Positions 32,573-41,715 of a stretch of 64,000 nt of DNA are shown one piece after another (positions within the stretch are counted from its first letter, which is position 1; each line of letters starts with the position of its first letter). Location: the NCBI RefSeq assembly GCF_000091305.1, contig NC_013929.1:7440001-7504000 (forward strand), written 5' to 3'. A program made the position numbers and the translations under genes. The notes under the pieces were generated by a model. It did not search any database and had not been told where the DNA came from. It saw nothing but the letters and a program-made list of their open reading frames with translations. Origin of the DNA: Streptomyces scabiei 87.22 (GTDB taxonomy: Bacteria > Actinomycetota > Actinomycetes > Streptomycetales > Streptomycetaceae).

Positions 32573-34369
32573 CTACTTCTGGTAGATCGCCTCGATCTCG
32601 TCCGCGTAGTCCTTCGCCACCACGTTGCGCTTGAGCTTCAGGGACGGCGTCAGATGACCTGTCTCCTCCGTGAACTGGGAGGGCAGGATGCGGAACTTCC
32701 GCACCGATTCCGCCTTCGACACCGCGGCGTTGCCGTCGTCGATCGCGGCCTGCACGGCCGCGTTCAGATCGGCGTCCGCGCTCAGCGACGCCGCGGTGGA
32801 GCCCGCGGGCTTGCCGTGCTCGGCGGCCCAGCGGCCCAGGAACTCCTCGTCGATGGTGACCAGCGCGCCGACGAACGGCCGCCCGTCGCCCACCACCATG
32901 CACTCCGCGACCAGGGCGTGCGCCCGGATCCGGTCCTCGATCACGGCCGGGGCGACGTTCTTGCCGCCCGCGGTGACGATGATCTCCTTCTTGCGGCCGG
33001 TGATGCTGAGATAGCCGTCCTCGTCGAGGGTGCCGATGTCACCGGTGTGGAACCAGCCGTCGGCCAGCGCCTCCTCGGTCGCGCCCGGGTTGTTCCAGTA
33101 CTCCTTGAACAGGTGCTCGCCGTGCAGCAGCACCTCCCCGTCGTCCGCGATCCGGATGACGGAACCCGGCAGCGGCTGCCCGACCGTACCGATCTTCTGC
33201 CGGTCCCAGGGGTTGAACGCGGTCGCCGCGCAGGACTCGGTGAGGCCGTAGCCCTCCAGGACCGTGAACCCGATGCCCCGGAAGAAGTGGCCGAGGCGCT
33301 CGCCCAGCGGGGCGCCGCCCGAGATCGCGAACTCGCCCTTGCCGCCCAGCACCGCGCGCAGCTTGCTGTAGACGAGCCGGTCGAACACCTTGTGCTTGAT
33401 CTTCAGGCCGAGGGCCGGGCCCGAAGGGGTGTCCAGCGCCCTGCTGTACGCGATCGCCGTGTCCGCGGCCTTGTCGAAGATCTTGCCCTTGCCGTCGGCC
33501 TGCGCCTTGGCCCGCGCCGAGTTGTAGACCTTCTCGAAGACCCGCGGCACGCCGAGGATCAGCGTCGGCCGGAAGGAGGCCAGCTCGTCGGTGAGGTTCT
33601 TGATGTCGGGCACGGTGCCCAGCTTGATCGGCGCCATCATCGGCGCGACCTGCACGAGCCGTCCGAAGACGTGGGCCAGCGGGAGGAAGAGCAGCACCGA
33701 GCACTCGCCCGTGCGGAACAGGGGCCGCAGCCGCTCCACCACGTTCCCGCACTCGGCGAAGAAGCTGCGGTGGGTGAGCACACAGCCCTTCGGGCGGCCC
33801 GTGGTGCCGGAGGTGTAGACGATGGTCGCCGGGTCGTCGGCCTTGGCCAGCGAGCTGCGCTCGTCGACGGCCGCGTCGGTGACGTCCTGGCCGAGGCGGC
33901 CCAGCTCCTCCACCCCGCCGTCCTCGATCTGCCACACGTGCTTCAGCGCGGGCAGCCGGTCCCGCACCGACTCGACGGCGGCCGAGTGCCCGTCCAGCTC
34001 CACGATCATGGCGGTGGCGCCCGAGTCGGAGAGGATCCACTGCACCTGCTCCGCCGAGCTGGTCTCGTACACCGGCACGGTCACCGCGCCGGCCGTCCAG
34101 ATCGCGAAGTCCAGCAGGGTCCACTCGTACCGGGTGCGGGACATCAGAGCGACCCGGTCGCCCGGCTGCACCCCGGAGGCGATGAGCCCCTTGGCGGCCG
34201 CCCGCACCTCGGCCAGGAACCGGACGGCGTCGACGTCCTGCCAGACGCCGTCCACCTTGCGGGCGATGACGGCGACATCGGGGTGCTGCGCGGCGTTTCT
34301 ACGGACGATGTCCGTCAGATTGCCGTCCGTCGGGACCTCGTACAAAGCCGGAAGGCTGAACTCGCGCAA
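32573..34369 (-). CDS. Long-chain fatty acid-CoA ligase, FadD15-like
   Basis: Adenylate-forming enzyme, 598 residues, that activates long-chain fatty acids to acyl-CoA. The P-loop-like A3 motif is IVYTSGTTGRPKG; A5 is LEGYGLTES; A7/A8 include WFHTGDIG and ITGRKKEII. The lysine near the C-terminus in LTPSLKLKRNVV is the expected A10 position. TTG start, with GAGGAG 8 nt upstream as the deciding evidence. In mycobacteria fadD15 is also next to pimB. It is separated from a divergent phosphoesterase gene by a 306-nt region with a TetR-type palindrome. Confidence 0.94.
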   Translation of the reverse strand: MREFSLPALYEVPTDGNLTDIVRRNAAQHPDVAVIARKVDGVWQDVDAVRFLAEVRAAAKGLIASGVQPGDRVALMSRTRYEWTLLDFAIWTAGAVTVPVYETSSAEQVQWILSDSGATAMIVELDGHSAAVESVRDRLPALKHVWQIEDGGVEELGRLGQDVTDAAVDERSSLAKADDPATIVYTSGTTGRPKGCVLTHRSFFAECGNVVERLRPLFRTGECSVLLFLPLAHVFGRLVQVAPMMAPIKLGTVPDIKNLTDELASFRPTLILGVPRVFEKVYNSARAKAQADGKGKIFDKAADTAIAYSRALDTPSGPALGLKIKHKVFDRLVYSKLRAVLGGKGEFAISGGAPLGERLGHFFRGIGFTVLEGYGLTESCAATAFNPWDRQKIGTVGQPLPGSVIRIADDGEVLLHGEHLFKEYWNNPGATEEALADGWFHTGDIGTLDEDGYLSITGRKKEIIVTAGGKNVAPAVIEDRIRAHALVAECMVVGDGRPFVGALVTIDEEFLGRWAAEHGKPAGSTAASLSADADLNAAVQAAIDDGNAAVSKAESVRKFRILPSQFTEETGHLTPSLKLKRNVVAKDYADEIEAIYQK

Positions 34370-34675
34370 GACTGCTGCTCCTCATAGGGCGCCGGCGCCA
34401 CGACTCTGTGTGCTGCGACGGTGCGGTCCAAGGACGGGAGAGCGCTCAGGTCCGCCTTGTCTTGTTCCTACTGGTTGAAAACCTGAGCACAACTGGACTG
34501 CCCGGACGTTACCCGTCGGTATGGCCTCTCCGCGAGGGGGGCCGGGCGAGATGTTCGTCGCGTCACACACGGGGGGTTCCCGAGCAGAATAATCCCCCAA
34601 CTTACTGACTGGCCAGTAACCGCACGTCCGACCGGCTCTGTTCACGTATGCCGCACACGCCTACGCTTGATCGTC
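34370..34675. other. Divergent intergenic region with TetR-type operator
   Basis: 306 nt without a gene. Features: the palindromic site at 34602-34619; on the minus strand GATTAT (about 34592-34587), a plausible -10 for the acyl-CoA ligase; on the plus strand TACGCT at 34662-34667, 8 nt before the phosphoesterase ATG. Nothing else is recognisable in 34385-34560. Confidence 0.5.
34602..34619. promoter_or_regulatory. TetR-family operator candidate
   Basis: TTACTGACTGGCCAGTAA: outer TTACTG/CAGTAA arms and a perfect inner palindrome ACTGGCCAGT. The TNACTN..AGTNA form is common for TetR-type fatty-acid regulators, and the gene it would control makes acyl-CoA. It overlaps the region just upstream of the minus-strand -10. 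Confidence 0.5.
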
Positions 34676-35473
34676 ATGGCACGCACACCGGGCGGTAACG
34701 GCAGGACACGCATCCACGTGGTCAGCGACGTGCACGGCAACGCACGCGATCTGGCCAGGGCGGGTGAGGGCGCCGACGCCCTGGTGTGCCTGGGCGACCT
34801 CGTCCTCTTCCTCGACTACGCCGACCACTCCCGGGGCATCTTCCCCGACCTCTTCGGCGCCGAGAACGCCACCCGGCTCGTCGAACTGCGCACCGCCCGC
34901 CGCTTCGAGGAGGCGCGCGCACTCGGGGCCCGGCTGTGGGCGGGCTTCGAGGAGGAGCGCTCCGCCGTGATCGAGAAGGCCGTCCGCAAGCAGTACGCCG
35001 AGATGTTCGCGGCCTTCCCCACGCCGACGTACGCCACCTACGGCAATGTCGACATGCCCACGCTCTGGCCCGATTACGCCGGCCCGGGGACGACCGTGCT
35101 GGACGGCGAACGCGTGGAGATCGGCGGACGGGTCTTCGGCTTCGTCGGCGGCGGCCTGCGCACCCCCATGCGGACGCCGTACGAGATCGGCGACGAGGAG
35201 TACGCAGCCAAGATCGAGGCGGTGGGCGAGGTGGACGTGCTGTGCACGCACATCCCGCCGGAGGTCCCCGAACTGGTCTACGACACGGTCGCGCGCCGTT
35301 TCGAGCGGGGGAGCCGGGCGCTGCTGGACGCCATCCGCAGGACCCGGCCCCGGTACGCCCTGTTCGGGCACGTCCACCAACCCCTGGCACGGCGGATGCG
35401 GATCGGCGCGACCGAGTGTGTGAACGTGGGGCACTTCGCGGGGACCGGGAAGCCGTGGGCGCTGGAATGGTGA
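34676..35473 (+). CDS. Calcineurin-like metallophosphoesterase
   Basis: 265 residues. Dimetal motifs in order: VVSDVHGN (DxH), CLGDLVLF (GD), YGNVDMP (GNxD in place of GNHD), CTHIPPE, and LFGHVHQP (GHxH). These assign a two-metal phosphatase/phosphodiesterase; the substrate is unknown. The ATG at 34676 is 8 nt after TACGCT, suggesting a leaderless transcript; an in-frame TTG three codons earlier is less likely. Its family is often seen with the adjacent SRPBCC and ArsA-type genes. Confidence 0.88.
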   Translation: MARTPGGNGRTRIHVVSDVHGNARDLARAGEGADALVCLGDLVLFLDYADHSRGIFPDLFGAENATRLVELRTARRFEEARALGARLWAGFEEERSAVIEKAVRKQYAEMFAAFPTPTYATYGNVDMPTLWPDYAGPGTTVLDGERVEIGGRVFGFVGGGLRTPMRTPYEIGDEEYAAKIEAVGEVDVLCTHIPPEVPELVYDTVARRFERGSRALLDAIRRTRPRYALFGHVHQPLARRMRIGATECVNVGHFAGTGKPWALEW

Positions 35474-35556
35474 GCCCTGACAGGCGGTAGCCTTCACGCT
35501 GCACATACGTGCGCACCCACCTCCCTCACCGGACAGTCTCTGGAGGAGCCACGGCG

Positions 35557-35997
35557 ATGGCGGAATTCACCAGTTCGAGCATCACGATCGAGGCGGCGGC
35601 GGCCGACGTCATGGGAGTGATCGCCGACTTCGCCCGCTACCCCGACTGGACGGGCGAGGTGAAGGAGGCGGAGGTGCTGCAGGCCGACGGCCAGGGCCGC
35701 GCCGAGCAGGTCCGCCTCGTCATGGACGCGGGCGCCATCAAGGACGACCAGACGCTGGCCTACACCTGGACCGGGGCGAACGAGGTCTCCTGGACGCTGG
35801 TCAAGTCCCAGATGCTGCGGTCGCTCGACGGCTCCTACATCCTGAAGCCGGTCGGCGACTCGGTGACCGAGGTGACGTACCAGCTCACCGTCGACGTCAA
35901 GATCCCGATGCTCGGCATGATCAAGCGCAAGGCCGAGAAGGTCATCATCGACCGGGCCCTGGCGGGCCTGAAGAAGCGCGTCGAGTCCGGGAAGTAG
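35557..35997 (+). CDS. SRPBCC (START/cyclase-dehydrase) family protein
   Basis: 146 residues forming a single helix-grip domain with a hydrophobic pocket: N-terminal SSITIEAAAADVMGVIADF, the RYPDWTG turn, and the C-terminal long helix. It should bind a lipid or isoprenoid ligand. The mycobacterial neighbour Rv2185c is the same type. GGAGGAG 8 nt before the ATG gives a strong start. It precedes the ArsA-like ATPase by 117 nt. Confidence 0.88.
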   Translation: MAEFTSSSITIEAAAADVMGVIADFARYPDWTGEVKEAEVLQADGQGRAEQVRLVMDAGAIKDDQTLAYTWTGANEVSWTLVKSQMLRSLDGSYILKPVGDSVTEVTYQLTVDVKIPMLGMIKRKAEKVIIDRALAGLKKRVESGK

Positions 35998-36114
35998 ACC
36001 GCCCGGCCGCCGCCCCGGTCACGGACACACGTCCGGCCGGGGCGGCCGGGCCCGGCCCTCCCGCCGCGCCGACGGGTCGGTGACCCCCCTTCCGCTGGGT
36101 TACCGTTCACCCTC

Positions 36115-37302
36115 ATGCGCACCATCCTGATCACCGGGCCAGGCGGCAGCGGCCGTACGACGGTCGCGGCGGCCACGGCCGCCGAGGCGGCCCGCGAGGG
36201 CGCGCGGACACTCGTGCTGAGCGCGGACCGGGCCGACGGCCTCGGGGCGGTGCTCGGAGTGGCGACCGGACCCGAGCCCGTACGCGCGGCGCCGAACCTC
36301 ACCGCCTGGCGGCCCGACGCCGCGGCCGGGTTCCGCGAGGACCTCGTCGCCTTCCAGGAACGGGCCGCGTCCGTCCTGGGCATGCTCGGCGCCGCCCGGC
36401 TGGACGCCGAGGAACTCACCCCCCTTCCCGGCGCCGAGGAACTGGCCCTGCTGCGCGCACTGCGCGACGCCGCGCTGTCGGAGGCGTACGACCTGCTCGT
36501 CGTCGACCTGCCGCCCGCCCCGCAGGCCCTCGCGCTGCTGGCCCTCCCGGAGGAGCTGCGGCGGTACCTGCGGCGGCTGCTCCCGCCCGAGCGGCAGGCG
36601 GCCCGCGCGCTGCGGCCCGTCCTCGGGCGCCTCGCCGGAGTGCCGATGCCCTCCGAGTGGCTGTACGAGACGGCCGCCCGCTGGGACGTCGAGCTGGCCG
36701 CCGTCGCGGCGGTCGTCGAGGACCCGTCGACGACCGTACGGCTGGTCGCCGAGCCCGGCCCGGCCGGCGCCGACCACGTCCGCCTCGCGGGTGTCGGACT
36801 CGCCCTGCGGGCCCTGCCCGTGGACGTGCTGATCGCCAACCGCGTCCTGCCCGAGGGCGCGCACGAGACCTGGCTCGCCGGTCTCGTCGCCCAGCAGCGC
36901 AAGGCGCTGGAGGAATGGGAGGAGCGGCCCGCGGCGGGCGGCCCCCGTTCCGTACGGCGCGTCGCCCACCTCGGCCACGACCCCCGCGGCGCCGACGATC
37001 TCGCCGCCCTCGGTGTCCCCGGCGCGGGTGACGTGCCGGCCCGGGTCGCGTGGGCGGTCACCGACAACCTCGGGGACGAGGGCGTGCTGGTGTGGCACAT
37101 CCCGCTGCCCGGGGCGATACGGGACGAGCTGGATCTCGTCCGGCGCGGCGACGAGTTGGTCCTCACCGCGGGACCGTTCCGCCGTATCGTTCCGCTCCCG
37201 TCGGCACTGCGCCGCTGCACGGTCGACGGCGCGGCCCTGCGCGAGGGCGAACTGAGGATCCGGTTCGCGCCGGACCCGCAGTTGTGGCCCCGGACACGGT
37301 GA
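36115..37302 (+). CDS. ArsA/GET3-like ATPase
   Basis: 395 residues. Deviant Walker A GPGGSGRTTVAAATA near the N-terminus and a Walker B-like VVDLPPAP segment place it in the ArsA/anion-pump ATPase branch of SIMIBI NTPases. The typical signature lysine (GKGGxGKT) is replaced by Ser/Arg in GGSGRTT. The C-terminal third is a beta-rich ArsA HSP20-like domain. In mycobacteria Rv2184c holds the same position. ATG 8 nt after TACCGT, a leaderless-type start. Role unknown: membrane-protein or lipid handling with the SRPBCC neighbour is inferred. Confidence 0.8.
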   Translation: MRTILITGPGGSGRTTVAAATAAEAAREGARTLVLSADRADGLGAVLGVATGPEPVRAAPNLTAWRPDAAAGFREDLVAFQERAASVLGMLGAARLDAEELTPLPGAEELALLRALRDAALSEAYDLLVVDLPPAPQALALLALPEELRRYLRRLLPPERQAARALRPVLGRLAGVPMPSEWLYETAARWDVELAAVAAVVEDPSTTVRLVAEPGPAGADHVRLAGVGLALRALPVDVLIANRVLPEGAHETWLAGLVAQQRKALEEWEERPAAGGPRSVRRVAHLGHDPRGADDLAALGVPGAGDVPARVAWAVTDNLGDEGVLVWHIPLPGAIRDELDLVRRGDELVLTAGPFRRIVPLPSALRRCTVDGAALREGELRIRFAPDPQLWPRTR

Positions 37303-37359
37303 ACCGCATACGCCCGTTCGGGTAACGTCGACAGTACGAACCGTAGGCAGGAGCCCGCC

Positions 37360-37881
37360 ATGAGCGAAGAGCGCCCCACGTCCGACGCCGGTCGTCAGGA
37401 TGCGGCCGAGGAGGCGCGGTCGGCCGAGCAGGACCGCATGACCGACCGGGTGCGCGCGACCGACTCCGACGCCTGGGCCACCGCCTGCGAGGAGGACCTC
37501 GCCGCGGAGAAGGCCCGCCGCCGGGCGAGGTACGGTCCGCAGCCGGGCTCGGCCGCCGAGGAACTGCGCAGGCTGGTCGACACCGTCGCGGACAAGCTGT
37601 CCGGGCTGCAGTCGCCGTTGCTCGGCGCGGTCGCCGGGGGAGCGGCCCAGCAGATGGTCAGCCAGGTCGTCCGGCAGGCCAAGGCCGCCGTCGAACCGGT
37701 CATCGAACGCAACCCCGACGTCTTCGACCACCTCGCCTCCGCGGGCAGCGAACTGCTCGCCGCGTACCGCTCGGCCGTCGAGGCCCAGGAGCACCGCTGG
37801 ACGAGCCGGGACGCCTCCCACCGGGAGGACCGCGGCCAGGGCGACGATCCGGGCCCCGGCGAGCGCATCGACCTGGACTGA
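37360..37881 (+). CDS. DUF5304-like hydrophilic protein
   Basis: 173 residues, rich in Ala/Glu/Arg, with a helical middle part (about 60-145) and a disordered acidic C-terminus ending IDLD. No catalytic motif, signal or membrane segment is clear; residues 85-105 (GAVAGGAAQQMVSQVVRQ) are moderately hydrophobic. AGGAG 8 nt upstream of the ATG. I recall such proteins (DUF5304) next to glkA in streptomycetes, as here, where glkA starts 95 nt downstream. Confidence 0.75.
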   Translation: MSEERPTSDAGRQDAAEEARSAEQDRMTDRVRATDSDAWATACEEDLAAEKARRRARYGPQPGSAAEELRRLVDTVADKLSGLQSPLLGAVAGGAAQQMVSQVVRQAKAAVEPVIERNPDVFDHLASAGSELLAAYRSAVEAQEHRWTSRDASHREDRGQGDDPGPGERIDLD

Positions 37882-37975
37882 CGCCGGGCCGTCCGCCCGG
37901 CGGACGCCGGGACTGCGGGGGCAGGGCCTCGGGTACGGTTGGCCGTAGCGGGGCTCGACCGAAACTGAGGGATTC

Positions 37976-38929
37976 ATGGGACTCACCATCGGCGTCGACA
38001 TCGGCGGTACCAAGATCGCGGCTGGTGTGGTCGACGAGGAAGGCAACATCCTCTCGACCCACAAGGTGCCGACCCCGGGCACGCCCGAGGCGATCGTGGA
38101 CGCCATCGCCGCCGCCGTCGAGGGCGCGCGAGCCGGACACGAGATCGTCGGTGTCGGCATCGGCGCTGCCGGTTACGTCAACCGGCAGCGGTCGATGGTC
38201 TACTTCGCCCCCAACATCGACTGGCGCAACGAGCCGCTCAAGGAGAAGGTCGAGGCCCGGGTGGGCCTGCCGGTCGTCGTGGAGAACGACGCCAACGCCG
38301 CCGCGTGGGGCGAGTACAAGTTCGGCGGCGGCAAGGGCCACCGCAACGTCATCTGCATCACCCTCGGCACCGGCCTCGGCGGCGGCATCATCATCGGCAA
38401 CAAGCTGCGGCGCGGTCACTACGGCGTCGCCGCCGAGTTCGGCCACATCCGGATGGTCCCCGACGGGCTGATGTGCGGCTGCGGCTCCCAGGGCTGCTGG
38501 GAGCAGTACGCGTCCGGGCGGGCCCTGGTCAGGTACGCCCAGCAGCGCGCCAACGCCACCCCCGAGAACGCGGAGCTCCTCCTCGGCCTCGGTGACGGCA
38601 CCCCCGACGGCATCGAGGGCAAGCACATCTCCATGGCCGCCCGCCAGGGCGACCCCGTGGCCGTCGACTCCTACCGCGAACTCGCGCGCTGGGCCGGCGC
38701 CGGTCTCGCCGACCTCGCCTCCCTCTTCGACCCGTCGGCGTTCATCGTGGGCGGCGGTCTCTCGGACGAGGGCGAACTGGTCCTGGACCCGATCCGCAAG
38801 TCCTACAAGCGCTGGCTCGTGGGCGGCAACTGGCGTCCGGTGGCCGAGGTCGTCGCCGCCCGGCTCGGCAACGACGCGGGCCTGGTGGGCGCGGCGGACC
38901 TGGCGAGAGAACCCGACCCGATCATGTAG
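37976..38929 (+). CDS. glkA: Glucokinase GlkA (ROK family)
   Basis: Phosphorylates glucose and is central to carbon catabolite repression in Streptomyces. 317 residues, the same length as S. coelicolor GlkA. The phosphate-binding loop is GVDIGGTKIAAGVVD; the catalytic Asp is in VENDANAAAWGE; the ROK zinc cluster is in CGCGSQGCWEQ with an upstream His (EFGHIRM). GAGGGATTC precedes the ATG. A hairpin derived from the dispersed element follows the stop. Confidence 0.95.
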   Translation: MGLTIGVDIGGTKIAAGVVDEEGNILSTHKVPTPGTPEAIVDAIAAAVEGARAGHEIVGVGIGAAGYVNRQRSMVYFAPNIDWRNEPLKEKVEARVGLPVVVENDANAAAWGEYKFGGGKGHRNVICITLGTGLGGGIIIGNKLRRGHYGVAAEFGHIRMVPDGLMCGCGSQGCWEQYASGRALVRYAQQRANATPENAELLLGLGDGTPDGIEGKHISMAARQGDPVAVDSYRELARWAGAGLADLASLFDPSAFIVGGGLSDEGELVLDPIRKSYKRWLVGGNWRPVAEVVAARLGNDAGLVGAADLAREPDPIM

Positions 38930-38944
38930 ACACCGGCAGCGGTG

Positions 38945-38971
38945 GCCCCGCGCCCTTCAGGGGCGCGGGGC
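38945..38971 (+). terminator. Terminator-like hairpin after glkA (dispersed element, copy G)
   Basis: GCCCCGCGCCC pairs with GGGCGCGGGGC (11 bp). It contains CAGGGGCGCGGGG, the left part of the dispersed core, but the rest of the element is missing. Confidence 0.75.
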
Positions 38972-39082
38972 TGTGTCGATGTGCGGCTCCGCCGCGTGGG
39001 CGCGGGAAAGCACGACGCACCTGTCGCACCTGTAGCCACAAACGGACAAATACCCCGCGCTCCTGGGCGTATCTTGATCCAT

Positions 39083-39838
39083 ATGGCGACCACCCCGCTG
39101 CCCAACTCCCGCACCGAACCCGACGGTTCGGCGATCATCCGCGTCCTCAGCTACAACATCCGTTCGATGCGCGACGACACGGACGCCCTCGCCCGAGTGA
39201 TCACCGCCTGCGCCCCCGACCTGGTCCTGATCCAGGAAGCCCCCCGGTTCTTCCGCTGGCGCAAGAAGCTCGCACGGCTCGCCGCCGCGTCCGGCCTGGT
39301 CACCCTCTCCGGCGGCGCCACCGCGTCCGGCCCCGCGCTGCTGTGCGGCCTGCGCGCCACGGTCGAACGCACCGAGGACGTGCTGCTGCCCCTCACCCCC
39401 GGGCTGCACCGGCGCGGCTTCGCCACGGCGGTGGTCCGCTTCGGCCGCGCCCGCCTCGGCGTCCTGTCCTGCCACCTCTCCCTGCAGAAGGACGAGCGGT
39501 ACGAGCAGGGCGGCCTCCTCCTGGACCGGTTGGCCGGTCTGGGCGTGACCCACGCGGTCGCGGGCGGCGACCTCAACGAGCGGCCGGACGGCCGCACCTT
39601 CCGCCGCCTCGCCGGTGAACTCCAGGACTGCTGGACCACCGCGCCCTGGGGCGGCGAGCACAGCTCCACGCCCACCGACCCCCACCAGCGCATCGACGCG
39701 ATCCTGGCCACCTCCGGCATCGAGGTCCTCGGCTGCGGCGTCCCCCTGGACCACCCCGGCGTCAGCGAGGACGACCTGAGGACGGCCACGGACCACCTGC
39801 CGGTCCTGGCCGCCCTCAGGGTCCCCGCCGGGTCCTGA
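39083..39838 (+). CDS. Endonuclease/exonuclease/phosphatase-family hydrolase
   Basis: 251 residues of the DNase I-like fold. Motifs in order: VLSYNIRSM (Asn), LIQEAPRFF (metal Glu), SCHLSL (His), GGDLNERPDG (Asp/Asn), and ATDHLPVLA (the catalytic Asp-His). No signal peptide or membrane anchor, so it should be intracellular; substrate could be a nucleic acid, inositol phosphate or lipid headgroup. The ATG at 39083 lies 7 nt after TATCTT (leaderless-type); the open frame upstream runs through a repeat and is not coding. Confidence 0.87.
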   Translation: MATTPLPNSRTEPDGSAIIRVLSYNIRSMRDDTDALARVITACAPDLVLIQEAPRFFRWRKKLARLAAASGLVTLSGGATASGPALLCGLRATVERTEDVLLPLTPGLHRRGFATAVVRFGRARLGVLSCHLSLQKDERYEQGGLLLDRLAGLGVTHAVAGGDLNERPDGRTFRRLAGELQDCWTTAPWGGEHSSTPTDPHQRIDAILATSGIEVLGCGVPLDHPGVSEDDLRTATDHLPVLAALRVPAGS

Positions 39839-39896
39839 CACACGGCGGGCGGGCACCGCCACGGCGGCCCGTGCCCCGGACCTGTCCGCGGCACGG

Positions 39897-39934
39897 GCGA
39901 GGGCCCGCCCGGAACACTCCCGGACGGGCCCTCG
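39897..39934. terminator. Terminator between convergent genes
   Basis: 16-bp stem with one mismatch (39897-39912 with 39919-39934), 6-nt loop, placed 60 nt after the hydrolase gene and 20 nt from the end of the opposing gene. Confidence 0.8.
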
Positions 39935-39953
39935 CAGGACGGTGGCCGTGGGG

Positions 39954-40670
39954 TCAGACGACCGCTCCCCGGCCCGGGTCGTCCTCGTCCTCGTCGCCCC
40001 CGTTCATCCGCATGACCAAGGTGGCGAAACCGCCGAGGAAACCGCCGATGCCCAGGGTGGTGAGCCACCAGGTCATGTCCCAGCCGAGCAGGACGGCGAG
40101 CAGCAGCAGGACCGGGCCGCCGATCACCCCCAGCCAGGCGAACTTGGCGGTGGTGTCGGCCTCCGGCAGCGGGGGCGGCTCGGGCGGCACGAAGTGGCCC
40201 TCCCCGTCCTCGTCGTCGGCGTCCGGGTCGTCCTGGTCCGGGTCCTCGCCGACCGGGTCGGGCACGCTGTAGTCACGCGGACCCGCGCCGACGCCGGGTG
40301 CGAACGCGACCGAGCTGCCCAGCGGCCGGGGCGCCGCGGGCCCGCCGGTGCCCGGGGACGTGTCCTCGGCGTCCTCCGGCTCGGCCTCCAGCAGCGCGAG
40401 ATCCTCCACCGACCGGAACGGCTTGGCGCCCGGCGGGTCCGGCGGCTCGGTGCCGAACCCGGCCACGATGGCCCGCCACGCGGCGTCCTCGTCGAACGGC
40501 ACGTGCTGCTCCTCACCCGCGTGCCGCTCCTCACCGGCGGACCCGCCCGGCGACTCGCCGGACGAGGCGCCCGCGGAGCCGCCCGAGGAGCCGCCCGGGG
40601 TGTCACCGGGCGTGGCGCCGAGCGGCGCTCCCTTCTCCTCCGGCTCACGCTCGGAGTCGTGCTCAGCCAC
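39954..40670 (-). CDS. Membrane protein with long disordered N-terminus
   Basis: 238 residues. The first 170 are Gly/Ser/Pro/Asp-rich and acidic; two transmembrane helices follow (about 175-195 and 200-220), ending in an acidic tail. No known domain. GTG start, overlapping the last 8 bases of the upstream alpha/beta-hydrolase gene, so the two are one transcription unit. Conserved streptomycete protein type; function unknown. Confidence 0.8.
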   Translation of the reverse strand: MAEHDSEREPEEKGAPLGATPGDTPGGSSGGSAGASSGESPGGSAGEERHAGEEQHVPFDEDAAWRAIVAGFGTEPPDPPGAKPFRSVEDLALLEAEPEDAEDTSPGTGGPAAPRPLGSSVAFAPGVGAGPRDYSVPDPVGEDPDQDDPDADDEDGEGHFVPPEPPPLPEADTTAKFAWLGVIGGPVLLLLAVLLGWDMTWWLTTLGIGGFLGGFATLVMRMNGGDEDEDDPGRGAVV

Positions 40671-41532
40671 CAGTGGCCGTCCCTTCCCTCTGCTCCCAGG
40701 TCCCCGGGCCGGTCCGCTCCGCGGAACCCGGGTCGGACTGCTGTACGGATTCCGCGTCGGACTCCTTCACCCGCGCCGCCCCGGACTCCGGGACGAGCCG
40801 CGTGACGAACGCGAGGCTCTCCTCGAAGATCCGGCCCGCGTCGTGGTCCAACGTCGCGACGTGGTGGCTCTGTTCCAGCAGGATCTCCGTGACGTCCGTG
40901 GACGACACCCGGCCGAGGACGCGCTCGGAGTCGACGGGCGGCACCACATGGTCCCGCGGGCTGTGCAACAGCAGCAACGGCTGAGTCACCTGGGGCAGTT
41001 CGCCGTCGACGATACGGAGGAAGTTGCGCAGCGAGTGCGCCGCGTGCAGCGGCACATGGCTGTACCCCACCTCCTCGACGCCCTCCTTTGCGATGTCGCT
41101 GGTGATCCCCTTGGTGGTGGGGACGAAGTGCCGGAGCAGCGGGAGGGCGTGCGCGGCCGGGCCGTGCACCTTGTTCGCCGGGTTGACGACCACCACGCCG
41201 TCGACCGCGTCCCCGTGCCTGGCGGCCAGGCGCAGCGCCAGCGCGCCGCCCATGGACAGCCCCGCGACGAAGACGTGCGCACAGCGCTCGCGCAGGGCCC
41301 GCAGCTCGCGGTCCACCTCCGCGTACCAGTCCTGCCAGCCGGTCGGCCGCAGGTCCTCCCAGCGGGTGCCGTGCCCCGGCAGCAGGGGCAGCGCGACGGT
41401 CAGCCCCCGCGCGGCGAGATACTCGGCCCAGGGGCGCATCGACTGCGGGGACCCGGTGAACCCGTGACAGAGGAGGACACCGACCTCCCCGCCCTCGTGG
41501 TGGTACGGCTCGGCTCCAGGAAGGACCGGCAC
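40663..41532 (-). CDS. Alpha/beta hydrolase (monoacylglycerol lipase/esterase-like)
   Basis: 289 residues. Oxyanion loop VLLCHGFTGSP, nucleophile elbow GLSMGGALA, acid in LLLHSPRDHVVPP and His in EQSHHVATLD form the hydrolase triad. The last 35 residues are an acidic tail. Likely an acylglycerol or carboxyl-ester hydrolase, fitting the nearby acyltransferase, which starts divergently at 41716. GTG at 41532, AGGAG 8 nt upstream; the open frame continues spuriously to 43572. Confidence 0.9.
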   Translation of the reverse strand: MPVLPGAEPYHHEGGEVGVLLCHGFTGSPQSMRPWAEYLAARGLTVALPLLPGHGTRWEDLRPTGWQDWYAEVDRELRALRERCAHVFVAGLSMGGALALRLAARHGDAVDGVVVVNPANKVHGPAAHALPLLRHFVPTTKGITSDIAKEGVEEVGYSHVPLHAAHSLRNFLRIVDGELPQVTQPLLLLHSPRDHVVPPVDSERVLGRVSSTDVTEILLEQSHHVATLDHDAGRIFEESLAFVTRLVPESGAARVKESDAESVQQSDPGSAERTGPGTWEQREGTATGG

Positions 41533-41715
41533 GGTTCGGTCTCCTGTTCGTGAGAAGGGTGTGAAGACAGTCCGGATGTGGTTCACCGTACGCGACCGCT
41601 CCGACACCGACCAGGGGCTTCGCGCGGCGGGGGCCGACACCGGCCAGGGGTGCGGGACTCTTCCGGCGGGCGTCCGGGTTAAGGTCTGATCCACGGAACG
41701 AAGAGAGGCACTCGG

